Below, piece by piece: positions 45,053 through 53,807 of a DNA stretch of 64,000 nt. The position numbers and the translations under genes were made by a program. The stretch is taken from NCBI RefSeq assembly GCF_035953295.1, contig NZ_CP108370.1:6929001-6993000 (forward strand). Direction: 5' to 3'. The notes beneath the pieces are model-generated. The model was not told the DNA's origin. It saw nothing but the letters and a program-made list of their open reading frames with translations, and did no database searches. Within the stretch, counting starts at the first letter, position 1; every line of letters begins with the position of its first letter. This DNA is from Streptomyces sp. NBC_01335 (lineage in GTDB: Bacteria; Actinomycetota; Actinomycetes; Streptomycetales; Streptomycetaceae).

Positions 45053-46395
45053 CGGGGGTTCGTTCCTTCCTGTGCCGTGGTCGTGGCGTTCTCCGAGGTG
45101 AACTCCGCCCGGTGGAGGCGCAGTCCGCGCTTCACCACCGAGGTGACGGTGCGCAGATTGCGGATGTCGGCCAGCGGATCGTCCTCCAGCACAACGAAGT
45201 TGGCGAGCTTGCCCGCGGCGACCGTCCCCATGGAATCCTCCGCGCCCATGCTGCGGGCCCCGACCAGGGTGGCCGAACGGATGGCCTGCGCGGCGGGGAC
45301 GCCGCACCGCTCCACCAGGAAGACCAACTCGTCGTGGACCGAGGGGAAGGGCTGCCCCGGCGCGGTCTCGTAGTCGGTGCCGGTGCTGATCTCCACCCCC
45401 GCCCGGTACGCCTGCGCGGTGAGCGCTGCCGAGAGCTCCGCGTTCTCCCGGGCCCGGGTCTTCTCCTCAGGGGTGTCCGCGTCGTCGGCGAGCCACTCCC
45501 AGAGCGTGTTCGTGGCGTCGAGCACGGTGCCCCGCTCCCGCATCCGCGCGAACAGGCCGGCCATCTCCGGGTCGTCGCCGTCCAGGAAACGGTCCCGGTC
45601 CACCGGGGGCTTGTCCTTGTACGTGGTCAGCGCCCGCTCGGCGAACTCGTGGACCAGCAGGTGGACATGGGAGACCGAGTCCACCCCCGCCGCCACCACC
45701 TCGGCCGGTGAGGCGGGGAAGACCGCCGCGTGCGCCCAGACGGAAAGCCCCTGCCGGTGCGCCTCGGCGGTGATCGCCGCGACCAGCGGACCCGGGAGGT
45801 CCGCGTAGATCTTGACGGCGGTGGCGTACGTGCCGGCGGCCCGCGCGACGGCCAGCGGCAGGTCGGTCTCCTCGGTGATCGCCTGCATCCACGGCACCTG
45901 GCCGGGCACCGCGCCCTGCGAGACCTGCCAGGTGCGCGGGTCGTCGAAGAACCCGGGCCCGGCGGTCAGCGCCGCGTAGTGGATGTCCGGGCCGGGGATC
46001 TCCCCGACCAGCGTGGAGCGCGCCAGGTCGGCGATGTGCCGCAGATCGTCGGCCATGTCGCGGATCGCCGTCACGCCGCCGTAGACCTGGCGGCGCAACG
46101 CGGCCTCGGCGACGGGTCGGTTGGGCGGAGTGGCGATGTGCTGGTGCGAGTCGATCAGCCCCGGCACGACGAACGCGCCCTGCAGATCGACGACTTCGGC
46201 CTCCGCGAGCAGGGCGACGGGGGTCTCGCCGTCCGGTGCGACCGTCCTGATGCGCTCACCGTCCACCACGATCGAGGTCGCGGGCCGCGCCGCGCCACCC
46301 GTGCCGTCGATCAGCGTGGCCCCCCGGTACAGCACCACGGTTCCCTTCGCCGGGGCGGCGAAGGGGGCGGGAGCGCCGACATCCTCGTGAGCCAT
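45049..46395 (-). CDS. Amidohydrolase-family protein (imidazolonepropionase/prolidase-like)
   Basis: The 448-residue product has the amidohydrolase TIM barrel and flanking beta sandwich: HxH in LIDSHQHIATP, the candidate bridging Lys in AVKIYADLPG, His residues in VWAHAAVF and VSHVHLL, and the Asp in STGTDYETAPG. It resembles the Xaa-Pro/aryl-dipeptidase-like group. ATG 46395 is chosen for GGAGAGG 8 bases upstream; an in-frame ATG at 46416 has none. It is the first gene of the operon with the M19-like enzyme and diverges from the IclR gene that probably controls it. Confidence 0.85.
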   Translation of the reverse strand: MAHEDVGAPAPFAAPAKGTVVLYRGATLIDGTGGAARPATSIVVDGERIRTVAPDGETPVALLAEAEVVDLQGAFVVPGLIDSHQHIATPPNRPVAEAALRRQVYGGVTAIRDMADDLRHIADLARSTLVGEIPGPDIHYAALTAGPGFFDDPRTWQVSQGAVPGQVPWMQAITEETDLPLAVARAAGTYATAVKIYADLPGPLVAAITAEAHRQGLSVWAHAAVFPASPAEVVAAGVDSVSHVHLLVHEFAERALTTYKDKPPVDRDRFLDGDDPEMAGLFARMRERGTVLDATNTLWEWLADDADTPEEKTRARENAELSAALTAQAYRAGVEISTGTDYETAPGQPFPSVHDELVFLVERCGVPAAQAIRSATLVGARSMGAEDSMGTVAAGKLANFVVLEDDPLADIRNLRTVTSVVKRGLRLHRAEFTSENATTTAQEGTNPR

Positions 46396-46441
46396 CGGGT
46401 CACACCTCTCCGTCATCGCCGCACCTGCGGCCTGGTGAATT

Positions 46442-46474
46442 ACAACTGTTGTCATGCTGGTTCCGTCTGTGGAA
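46442..46474. promoter_or_regulatory. Candidate IclR operators in the divergent promoter
   Basis: ACAAC-T-GTTGT at 46442-46452 is a perfect palindrome. TTCC-N6-GGAA at 46461-46474 resembles the usual IclR-family site. Both lie between the divergent amidohydrolase and IclR starts, near a TGTAAT-like -10 on the minus strand. Confidence 0.4.
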
Positions 46475-46563
46475 ACGTACGCTACCGTCCTTACTCCCGG
46501 GAACGGCAAGGTTTCGCCGTGAACCCGGGAGCCGACCACCAGTTGAGGAGAGGGGGGACGAGG

Positions 46564-47358
46564 ATGCCCAAGTCCTCCAATTCGGCCGTCGACAAGGCGC
46601 TCGACCTCGTGGAAGCGGTCTCGCGCTCCGAACGTCCGCTCCGGCTGAGCGAGATCGCCGACGAGGTCGGGCTGCACCGGCCGACCGCCTACCGGGTCCT
46701 CGCCGACCTGGTCCGCCGCGGCTGGGTGCTGCGCTCCGGGGACCACTACCTGCCGGGCGCCGCCGCGCTGCGGCTCTCGCGCACCGCCGCCGCCAACTCC
46801 CTCGTGACGCTGGCCCGCCCGGTCCTGGAGGCGCTCGCCGCCCGTACCGGCATGATGGTCAACCTCCAGGTGCTGGAGCACGACCGCTCGCGGGTGCTCG
46901 ACGCGGTCCGGCCCGCCCGGCTGGAGATGATCAGCCTGCTCACCGGCGAGACGCTGCCCGTGCACCGGTTCGCCGGGCCGCTGGCCCTGGTCGCCGCACT
47001 GCCGCCGCGGGCGCGTACCCCCTACCTGCGGCTCGCCGAGGACGCCGGACACCCGATGGACGGCCCGCTGGGCCTCCTCGCCGACCTGGACCGGGTGGAG
47101 CGCACCGGCTTCGCGGTGGAGCGCGGCCGCAACGAGGCCCTGGTCGCCTCCGTCGGCCGCGCGGTCCTCGCGGGCCCCGGCCGCCCGCTCTGCGCGCTCA
47201 CCGCGGTCGGCCCCGACGCGGAGTTCGACGAGCCGTCACTGGGCGCGCTGCGCACGGCGCTGCTGGACGCCACGGTCGCCCTGGCGGAAATCCTGGGCGT
47301 GGCGGCGGAGGCGGCGGTGCGATCCGGAGAGAACGAGTCGACGCGGGAGAGCGGATGA
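46564..47358 (+). CDS. IclR-family transcriptional regulator
   Basis: The 264-residue protein has a winged helix at residues ~5-65 (AVDKALDLVEAVSRS, LSEIADEVGLHRPTAYRVL) and the IclR effector domain behind it (GETLPVHRFAGPLALVAALP). ATG 46564 follows AGGAGAGGGGGGACG. It overlaps the cyclodeaminase start by 4 bases and diverges from the amidohydrolase operon. It most likely controls both directions in response to a small metabolite of this pathway. Confidence 0.9.
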   Translation: MPKSSNSAVDKALDLVEAVSRSERPLRLSEIADEVGLHRPTAYRVLADLVRRGWVLRSGDHYLPGAAALRLSRTAAANSLVTLARPVLEALAARTGMMVNLQVLEHDRSRVLDAVRPARLEMISLLTGETLPVHRFAGPLALVAALPPRARTPYLRLAEDAGHPMDGPLGLLADLDRVERTGFAVERGRNEALVASVGRAVLAGPGRPLCALTAVGPDAEFDEPSLGALRTALLDATVALAEILGVAAEAAVRSGENESTRESG

Positions 47359-48302
47359 ACAACGACGTGCTGGTACTGGACGCGGCGTGCACCCGCGCCG
47401 GGCTCGACCCCGACCGGTTGGCCGAGGCCCTCGCAGTCGCTCTCGTCGCGGTGGCGGACGGGACGGTCTCGGCGCCCCCGCGCATCGCGGCCGAAGCACC
47501 GGCGGGGCTCCTCGGCGTGATGCCCGCGTACGTCCCCGGCCTCGGCCTCGCCGCCAAACTCGTCTCCGTCTTCGCCGACCCCGCCGAGCCCGGACGCAGC
47601 TCCCACCGGGGCGTGGTCGCCCTCTTCGACGAGGCGGACGGCAGGCCCCTGGCGGTGATGGACGCCGAGACCGTCACCGCCGTCCGTACCGCCGCCACCG
47701 CGACCATCGCGCTGCGCGCGCTCGCCGGCCCGGACCTGAACCGGATCGCCGTGCTGGGTACCGGCGTCCAGGCCGCCGCCCAGCTCGACCTGCTCGCCCG
47801 GCAGGACCCGGACACCCCCGTCGTGGTCGGCGGCCGGGACCCGGAACGCACCGGGGCCCTCGCAGCCCGGCACCCGCGCGCCACGGCCGACACGGTCGAA
47901 GGCGCCGTACGCGGCTCCGGCGCGGTGCTCTGCTGCACCGGTGCGCGCGAACCGGTCCTCCGGCGCTCCTGGCTGGCCGAAGGGGCCCATGTCGGCTCGG
48001 TCGGCGGTTCCCACGGGCCGGAGCTGGACGCCCGGACCGTGGAGGAGGGCTCGCTCTTCGTCGAGTGGGCCGGAGCCGCCACCGCCCCGCTGCCGGCCGG
48101 CGCCCACGAACTCCAGGGCCTGCCGCCCGGCCGGGCCACCCTCCTCGGCGAGGTCCTCTCCGGCCGCCACCCGGGCCGCCGCACCGCCGCCGAGCTGACG
48201 GTCTTCAAGTCCACCGGTCACGCCGCGCTGGACGTGGCCGCCGCCGCCGTCGCGTACGCCGGGGCGCGGGAGGGGGGGCGGGGGACGAGCCTCGCGTTCT
48301 GA
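47355..48302 (+). CDS. Ornithine-cyclodeaminase / mu-crystallin family protein
   Basis: The 315-residue product belongs to the OCD/mu-crystallin family of NAD(P)-dependent enzymes: LAAKLVSVF, MDAETVTAVRTAATA, and the nucleotide-binding VLGTGVQAAAQLDLL. Members turn ornithine into proline, or act as alanine or imino-acid dehydrogenases, so the substrate is open. Its ATG overlaps the IclR stop (ATGA). Linked to a dipeptidase-like and a prolidase-like enzyme, it may take part in proline or imino-acid metabolism. Confidence 0.88.
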   Translation: MNNDVLVLDAACTRAGLDPDRLAEALAVALVAVADGTVSAPPRIAAEAPAGLLGVMPAYVPGLGLAAKLVSVFADPAEPGRSSHRGVVALFDEADGRPLAVMDAETVTAVRTAATATIALRALAGPDLNRIAVLGTGVQAAAQLDLLARQDPDTPVVVGGRDPERTGALAARHPRATADTVEGAVRGSGAVLCCTGAREPVLRRSWLAEGAHVGSVGGSHGPELDARTVEEGSLFVEWAGAATAPLPAGAHELQGLPPGRATLLGEVLSGRHPGRRTAAELTVFKSTGHAALDVAAAAVAYAGAREGGRGTSLAF

Positions 48303-48346
48303 CGGGGCGGCCGCCCGCGCCGCCCCCGCGTCCCTCGGTTCCCGAA

Positions 48347-48961
48347 TCAGTGCCCGAACCGCGCCCGCAGCCCGCGCCACCCGGCGGGTACCCCGCTGAT
48401 CAGCAGCGTCAGCGCCACCGCGGCCACCACGCCCTGCCAGGGTTCCGGGAAGAGCGAACCGCCCAGGACACCGATCAGCTGGTAGGTGGCCGCCCAGGCG
48501 AGACAGGCCGGAACGTTACCCCGGGCGAACCGGTGCAGCGGCATCTCGCCCAGCAGGCACGCCAGCATCACCGGTATCCGGCCCGCCGGTATCAGCCGCG
48601 ACAGCACCAGCACCATCACCCCGTGCTCGTCCAGCTTCCGCTGCGCCTGCGCCAGCCGCTCCGGGGCGGCCCGGTCGGTGATGACCTTCAGCCACTTCGA
48701 GCCGTTCCTGGAGTGCACACCGCGCTTGCCGAGCCAGTACAGGCAGATGTCACCGAGGAACGCCGCCGTGGCGGCCGTGAGGAAGACGAACAGCATCGAG
48801 AGCGGCGAGGCCTGGTGGAACGCCACCACGCCCGCCGAACTCACCAGCGCCCCCGTCGGCACCACCGGCACCAGGGAGCCCAGCGCCACCAGCGCGAAGA
48901 GCGTCGGATACCCGACGGCCTGCTGGGTCCCCCCGGCCGGCAGCTGCGCCAGCTGGTCCAT
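48347..48961 (-). CDS. DedA-family membrane protein
   Basis: The 204-residue product has about five hydrophobic segments and the DedA/SNARE-associated signatures LVPVVPTGAL and GDICLYWLGKRG, plus SRLIPAGRIPVMLACLLG with the membrane Arg residues. DedA proteins move polyprenyl or phospholipid carriers across the membrane and affect envelope homeostasis. Its ATG lies two bases after the stop of the upstream MBL gene, so the two are coupled. Confidence 0.88.
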   Translation of the reverse strand: MDQLAQLPAGGTQQAVGYPTLFALVALGSLVPVVPTGALVSSAGVVAFHQASPLSMLFVFLTAATAAFLGDICLYWLGKRGVHSRNGSKWLKVITDRAAPERLAQAQRKLDEHGVMVLVLSRLIPAGRIPVMLACLLGEMPLHRFARGNVPACLAWAATYQLIGVLGGSLFPEPWQGVVAAVALTLLISGVPAGWRGLRARFGH

Positions 48962-48963
48962 GA

Positions 48964-49740
48964 TCACCGGTGGACCTCCGGCCGGACTCGCTCGCCGAGC
49001 GCCGGCAGATGGACCGCCACCTCGGGCGCCAGCAGCGCCGCCTGCCGTACGAACTCGGCGCCGGGGGAGTGGAACTCGTGCGGGCGGACCCCGTCCATCC
49101 CGAGCGGCCAGTACGTGCCCCAGTGCACCGGCATCGCGGAGCCGGGCGTGAGCCGGGTCAGGGCCTCGGCCGCCCGGGCCGCGTTCAGATGGCCGGGACC
49201 CAGATACGGTCCCCAGCCGCCCACCGGCAGCAGCGCCACGTCGACCGGACCCACTTCCTTCGCCATCTCCTCGAACAGGCCGGTGTCCCCGGCGAAGTAC
49301 GTACGCGCCTCGCCCTCCACCACGTAACCGAGCGCCGCGACCCGCTGCGGGCCGACCGGGAGGCGCCGGCCGTCGTGCTCGGCCGGCACCGCGCGTACGG
49401 TCACCGCGCCGATCCGTACGGTGTCGCCGGGCGCCACCTCGGTGATCCGCAGATCGCGCATCCGCCGCACCACCCGCAGACCGGGCACCGCTCGGACCGC
49501 GCCGCGCGGAACGATCAGCCGGGTACCGGGGGCGACCCGGGCCAGCGACGGCAGGTGCAGATGGTCGGAGTGGAGGTGGGAGACGAGGACCACGTCGGCC
49601 AGCGCCGCCGACGGCGGCGGGACCGCTCCGCCCCGGCGGCGCAGATGCGCGAACCGGCGGACGAAGAGCGGGTCGGTCAGCACCCGCACCCCGGAGTCCT
49701 CGATCGTGCAGGTGGCATGACCCCACCAGGTGACCTCCAC
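48964..49740 (-). CDS. MBL-fold metallo-hydrolase, UlaG-like
   Basis: The 258-residue product begins VEVTWWGHATCTIEDSGVRV and has the zinc motif SHLHSDHLHLP, where the usual first Asp-His pair reads HSDHLH, plus FAGDTGLF and MPVHWGTYW. This is the UlaG/NAPE-PLD-type branch. GTG 49740 follows AGAGGAGG by about 10 bases. It is followed directly by the DedA gene, so a role near the membrane or in lipid metabolism is possible. The substrate is unknown. Confidence 0.88.
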   Translation of the reverse strand: MEVTWWGHATCTIEDSGVRVLTDPLFVRRFAHLRRRGGAVPPPSAALADVVLVSHLHSDHLHLPSLARVAPGTRLIVPRGAVRAVPGLRVVRRMRDLRITEVAPGDTVRIGAVTVRAVPAEHDGRRLPVGPQRVAALGYVVEGEARTYFAGDTGLFEEMAKEVGPVDVALLPVGGWGPYLGPGHLNAARAAEALTRLTPGSAMPVHWGTYWPLGMDGVRPHEFHSPGAEFVRQAALLAPEVAVHLPALGERVRPEVHR

Positions 49741-49862
49741 CGGCGTCCCGCCTCCTCTGTCCGCTCTCCGTGATCCGCCTCGCCCCGCCGCTCGGACGCG
49801 TGCGGGAAGCCCGTACGAGCCTATGCCTCCCGCGCCGGGCGCCGACCCGGGGTCTGCCCCTA

Positions 49863-50024
49863 GGCCGTGTCTGACAATTCCCGCCGGGCGGTCGGCGCCC
49901 GGCACGGCACCTCGCGGTGTTGTCGGACCGCCCGCGTACATCCAGTACGCGGGCGGTCCTCCGCCTTGCGAGGCACCGCACCGGACACCGCCCGCTGATC
50001 CGACGCGAATTGTCAGACACGGCC
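49863..50024. mobile_element. 162-bp MITE, copy 1
   Basis: The element has perfect 18-bp terminal inverted repeats (GGCCGTGTCTGACAATTC at the left end), is flanked by TA on both sides, and has no room for a transposase. A 15-bp central hairpin at 49925-49959 (CCGCCCGCGTAC paired with GTACGCGGGCGG plus GGA/TCC) lies inside. It fits a non-autonomous derivative of an IS630/Tc1-type or IS5-type element. A second copy follows directly, sharing one TA. Confidence 0.85.
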
Positions 50025-50026
50025 TA

Positions 50027-50188
50027 GGCCGTGTCTGACCATTCCCGCCGGGCGGTCGGCGCCCGGCACGGCACCTCGCGGCGTTGTCGGACCGCCCGAG
50101 TACATCCCGTACTCGGGCGGTCCTCCGCCTTGCGATGCACCGCACCGGACACCGCCCGCTGATCCGACGCGAATTGTCAGACACGCCC
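50027..50188. mobile_element. 162-bp MITE, copy 2, head-to-tail with copy 1
   Basis: The same length and order as copy 1, starting after the shared TA at 50025-50026 and ending before TA at 50189. The terminal repeats have two mismatches. The central hairpin (50089-50123) has changed one C-G pair to A-T, keeping the stem intact. Confidence 0.85.
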
Positions 50189-50330
50189 TAGCGCCGGGCG
50201 TACACCTGTGCCCGGGGACCGGACCACCGACGACGGGGAAAGGCTGTGCGAAGCTGGTGGGCGGGCCCCGGAGGTGTCCCGGGGCACGCCTTGGACCGAC
50301 CGGCCCGGACGCGGGAAAGGCGGAGCGGGC

Positions 50331-52571
50331 GTGGGAGCCGGGCGATGGCGCAGGGCGGGGAGTGCCCTGCTGCGGGTGACGACGGTGTGGGCGGTGTCCG
50401 CCCTGACCATGCTCGCCCTCGCGGGCGTCCTCCCCGATTTCCAGCTCCAGTCCGACAACGGCGACACCATCACCAAGACCGCGTTCACCGCCGCCTGGGG
50501 AGCGGGCGCCTTCGGACTGCTCTCCGCCCTCGTCTGGCCCCTCCTGGTACGAGCCCTGCTGGTGGTCCCCGCGTTCGTCCTCGGCGCGCTGGTGTTCTTC
50601 CTCAACGGCTCCCTGCTGATCCTGGCCCTCCGGCTGATCCCGGACGGCCGCGGCACGGCGAACCCGGAGACCGCCGTGGTCGTCGCGGCGGTGATGTCCG
50701 CGGTCGCCTCGGCGGCCTCCACCGCGCTCGCGGTCCGCGACGACGACGCCTACCGGCGGCGGCTCTCCCGCCTCGCCGACCGGCGCCGCAAGCGCGTCCC
50801 CGGCGAAGCGGGGGACGGCCGCGGCGGACCGCCCGGCACGGTCTTCATCCAGCTCGACGGGGTCGGCCACGACGTCCTGACGAGGGCCGCCGCCCAGGGA
50901 CTGATGCCCACGGTGGCCGGCTGGCTCGCCGACCCCGGCGGCCACCGGATCACCCCCTGGCGCACCGACTGGTCCAGCCAGACCGGAGCCAGCCAGCTCG
51001 CCCTGCTGCACGGCACCAACCACGACGTGCCGGCCTTCCGGTGGTACGAGAAGGAGACCGGCACCGTGATGGTCTCCAGCCGCCCCGCCAGCGCCCTCGA
51101 ACTCCAGCGCCGGGCCCTCGCACGCACCCACGACGGCGGTCTGCTCTCCTTCGACGGCGCCAGCCGGGGCAACCTCTTCAGCGGGGGAGCCGACCAGCTC
51201 GCCCTCGTCCTGTCGATGGCCGGGCGGCGCGGCAAGGGCCGCAGGTCGCGCGCGGGCTACTTCGCCTACTTCTCCGACCCGGCCAACGCCGTCCGCACCG
51301 CGCTCTCCTTCGTCGCCGAGGTCGGCCGCGAGATCGGCCAGTCCACCCGGTCGCGGCTGCGCAAGGAGACCCCGCGCATCAAACGCGGCGGCCTCTACCC
51401 CTTCATACGGGCCTTCGCGACCGTCCTCGAACGCGACGTCGTGGTCGCCGCCGTCATCGGCGACATGTTCGCCGGACGGACCGCCGTCTACGCCGACCTC
51501 GTCGCCTACGACGAGGTGGCCCACCACTCGGGGCCGTACAGCCGCGACGCCGACCAGGTCCTCGCCCGGCTCGACCGCTCCCTCGCCCTCATCACCAAGA
51601 TCACCGACCACACGCCGCGCGCGTACCGGATCGTGCTCCTCTCCGACCACGGCCAGAGCCTCGGAGAGACCTTCGCCGGACGGTACGGGCTGACGCTGAA
51701 GGACCTCGTACGGGCGGGCTGCGGCCTCCCGGTTCCCCGGCGCGCCCAGCGCACCCTCAGCGCCTCCGAGGCCCGCGACGCGGTGCGCATCGCGCTGCAC
51801 CGGCCGGTGCAGGAGGCGGAGGCGGAGCCCGCCGCCGTCACCGCGTCCGACCCGGTCGTCCTCGCCTCCGGCAACCTCGGCCTGATCTCGTTCCCCGGCA
51901 TCGACGGCCGCGCCTCCCGCGAGGAGCTCGACCGCCGCCACCCGGCCCTGCTCAGCACCCTGGCGAACCACCCGGGAATCGGCTTCCTGCTGGTCCGCAG
52001 CGAGCGGCACGGCTCGGTCGTCCTCGGAGCCGGCGGAGCGGAGGTACCGGTCGCGGAACTGCGCGACGACGAGGGGCCCCTCACCGGCTTCGGCCCCGGC
52101 GCGGCGGACGCGATACGCCGCACCGACACGTTCCCGCACGTCGCCGACGTCATGGTGAACTCGATGTACGACCCCGCGACGGACCAGGTGCACGCCTTCG
52201 AGGAGCAGATCGGCTCGCACGGCGGACTCGGCGGCCCGCAGTCACGGCCGTTCCTGCTGTGGCCGCGCGGGATGACCGACCCGCTCGACGTACTCGCCGC
52301 CGAAGCGACGGCGTCCGGTACGACGGGGCCGGGCGCCCCGGTCACGGCCCCGCACACCGGCCCGGTCGGCGCCGAGGCCGTCCACCGGGTGCTCAGGCGC
52401 TGGCTGCGGGAGCCCTCCGGGCCCCAGGTGCCGCTGCGCCCCGAGGGCGTCGCGGGCCTCCCGTACGCCGACCGGCCGCTGCCGGGTGCGCGGGGCGAGG
52501 CGGACCCGCGGCGCGTGGACACCACGCCGCCGGACCCCGGCGCCGGGACGGTCCACGAGCCGCGCGGCTGA
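50331..52571 (+). CDS. Membrane protein: YvlD/holin-like helices fused to alkaline-phosphatase-fold phosphodiesterase
   Basis: Starting at GTG 50331 (after AAAGGCGGAG), the product is 746 residues; the frame is open to 50208 but that start lacks a ribosome site. Residues ~15-135 hold four helices of the YvlD/phage-holin_4_2 type ([19 protein letters not shown]). A soluble domain follows with [19 protein letters not shown] (likely Thr nucleophile), [12 protein letters not shown] and [11 protein letters not shown], the metal motifs of the type I phosphodiesterase/alkaline phosphatase superfamily. It should hydrolyse a phosphodiester or phosphoglycerol-type polymer at the membrane. The 'holin' name implies no phage here. 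Confidence 0.82.
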   Translation: MGAGRWRRAGSALLRVTTVWAVSALTMLALAGVLPDFQLQSDNGDTITKTAFTAAWGAGAFGLLSALVWPLLVRALLVVPAFVLGALVFFLNGSLLILALRLIPDGRGTANPETAVVVAAVMSAVASAASTALAVRDDDAYRRRLSRLADRRRKRVPGEAGDGRGGPPGTVFIQLDGVGHDVLTRAAAQGLMPTVAGWLADPGGHRITPWRTDWSSQTGASQLALLHGTNHDVPAFRWYEKETGTVMVSSRPASALELQRRALARTHDGGLLSFDGASRGNLFSGGADQLALVLSMAGRRGKGRRSRAGYFAYFSDPANAVRTALSFVAEVGREIGQSTRSRLRKETPRIKRGGLYPFIRAFATVLERDVVVAAVIGDMFAGRTAVYADLVAYDEVAHHSGPYSRDADQVLARLDRSLALITKITDHTPRAYRIVLLSDHGQSLGETFAGRYGLTLKDLVRAGCGLPVPRRAQRTLSASEARDAVRIALHRPVQEAEAEPAAVTASDPVVLASGNLGLISFPGIDGRASREELDRRHPALLSTLANHPGIGFLLVRSERHGSVVLGAGGAEVPVAELRDDEGPLTGFGPGAADAIRRTDTFPHVADVMVNSMYDPATDQVHAFEEQIGSHGGLGGPQSRPFLLWPRGMTDPLDVLAAEATASGTTGPGAPVTAPHTGPVGAEAVHRVLRRWLREPSGPQVPLRPEGVAGLPYADRPLPGARGEADPRRVDTTPPDPGAGTVHEPRG

Positions 52572-52622
52572 CGGCGGCGGGTACCGCACGGCCGGCGGGG
52601 CCCGTACGGCCTCGTGCACCGA

Positions 52623-53675
52623 TCAGGCCGACTCCCGGCCCACCAGCACCGGCGGGAACACGACGGACGGCGCGGGCGCCTCGGAGGTGCGTATCTGCCG
52701 CAGCAGCAGCCGGGCCATCTCGGCCGCCATCTCCTCCACCGGCTGGCGCACCGTCGTCAGCGGCGGATCGCAGGCCAGCGCCGCGCTGCTGTCGTCGAAC
52801 CCGACCACCGCCACGTCCGACGGCACGTCGAGCCCGGCCCGCAGCAGGACCGGCAGCGCGCCCAGCGCCATCAGGTCCGACGCGACGAACACCCCGTCCA
52901 GATCGGGACGGTCACCCAGCAGCCGCTTCATCGCCGACGCCCCGCCCGCGTGCGTGAAGTCGCCCTCCGCGCTCGGCACGTCCGTGATCCCGTGCGCCGC
53001 CAGCGCCTCCAGGAACCCGCTCAGCCGGGCCCGCCCCGCCGGCCGGTCCTGCGGACCCGCCACCGTCACCAGCCGCCGGCGCCCCAGCGCGACCAGATGA
53101 TCCGCCGCGAGCCCCGCCCCGGCGTGCTGATCGGCCTCCACGTGCGTGAGCGGCGTGGGCTGCGCCGGCGCGCTCGCCAGCACGGCGGGCAGCCGCGTCT
53201 CGTGCAGCAGCCCGGGCAACGGGTCATCGGCGTGCGAGGAGATCAACACCACCCCGTCGACGTGCCCTTGCCGCAGGTACGACAGCAACTGCCCCCGGGA
53301 GACCGCGTCGTCCGCCAGCATCAGCACCATCTGGATGCCCGCCGGGCGCAGCACGTCCAGCAGACCGGTGACGACCCGCCCGAAGTGCGGGTCGGAGAAC
53401 ATCCGCCCGACGAACGGCTCCGCCACCGTGCGGCGTTCGCGCTCGGAGACCACCAGCGCGATCGAGTCGGTGCGCCGCGTCACCAGCGAACGCGCCGCGC
53501 GGTTCGGTACGTACCCGGTGGCGACGACCGCCTCCTCGACGACCTGGCGCAGCACCGGATCGACCGTGGTCGCGCCGTTGATCACCCGGGAGACGGTGGC
53601 CCGGGAGACACCGGCCACCGCGGCAACGTCCTCCAGGGTCGCGGGACGCACGGGAGGTGACACATCGGCAGTCAT
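52623..53675 (-). CDS. LacI-family transcriptional regulator
   Basis: The 350-residue protein has the LacI headpiece [20 protein letters not shown] (residues ~12-31) and hinge, then a sugar-binding-protein-like effector domain ending in [12 protein letters not shown]. The start at ATG 53675 has TATAAA 6 bases before it and no ribosome site. No sugar gene is adjacent: the neighbours are the phosphodiesterase-like gene and the ligase. Its target is therefore probably elsewhere or the gene itself. Confidence 0.92.
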   Translation of the reverse strand: MTADVSPPVRPATLEDVAAVAGVSRATVSRVINGATTVDPVLRQVVEEAVVATGYVPNRAARSLVTRRTDSIALVVSERERRTVAEPFVGRMFSDPHFGRVVTGLLDVLRPAGIQMVLMLADDAVSRGQLLSYLRQGHVDGVVLISSHADDPLPGLLHETRLPAVLASAPAQPTPLTHVEADQHAGAGLAADHLVALGRRRLVTVAGPQDRPAGRARLSGFLEALAAHGITDVPSAEGDFTHAGGASAMKRLLGDRPDLDGVFVASDLMALGALPVLLRAGLDVPSDVAVVGFDDSSAALACDPPLTTVRQPVEEMAAEMARLLLRQIRTSEAPAPSVVFPPVLVGRESA

Positions 53676-53681
53676 GCAGCA

Positions 53682-53687
53682 TTTATA
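53682..53687 (-). promoter_or_regulatory. -10-like TATAAA before the LacI gene
   Basis: On the minus strand TATAAA is followed by 6 bases and ATG 53675, the leaderless layout. It is one of the few AT-rich spots here. Confidence 0.5.
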
Positions 53688-53807
53688 CCGGGACCGGCCG
53701 GGGCCCGGCCCGCCCGCCGGCGGTCAAAGGTGATCTTCGGGGGTGGAGGCGCCGGCCGCCACCGCTCGCGGGGGCCGCTGTCAGTGGTGGGCGGCAGGAT
53801 GATGGCC

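Noticed and set aside
49877..50184. Arg/Pro-rich coding frames across the MITE copies
   Set aside because: The frames are translations of the inverted-repeat elements themselves, repeated at each copy, with no ribosome site.
50208..50330. Upstream GTG start for the membrane phosphodiesterase gene
   Set aside because: It has no ribosome site and adds a low-complexity stretch; GTG 50331 has AAAGGCGGAG at the right distance.
50331..52571. Prophage signal from a 'phage holin' family match
   Set aside because: No other phage gene is near, and the protein is a membrane phosphodiesterase-like fusion common in actinobacteria.
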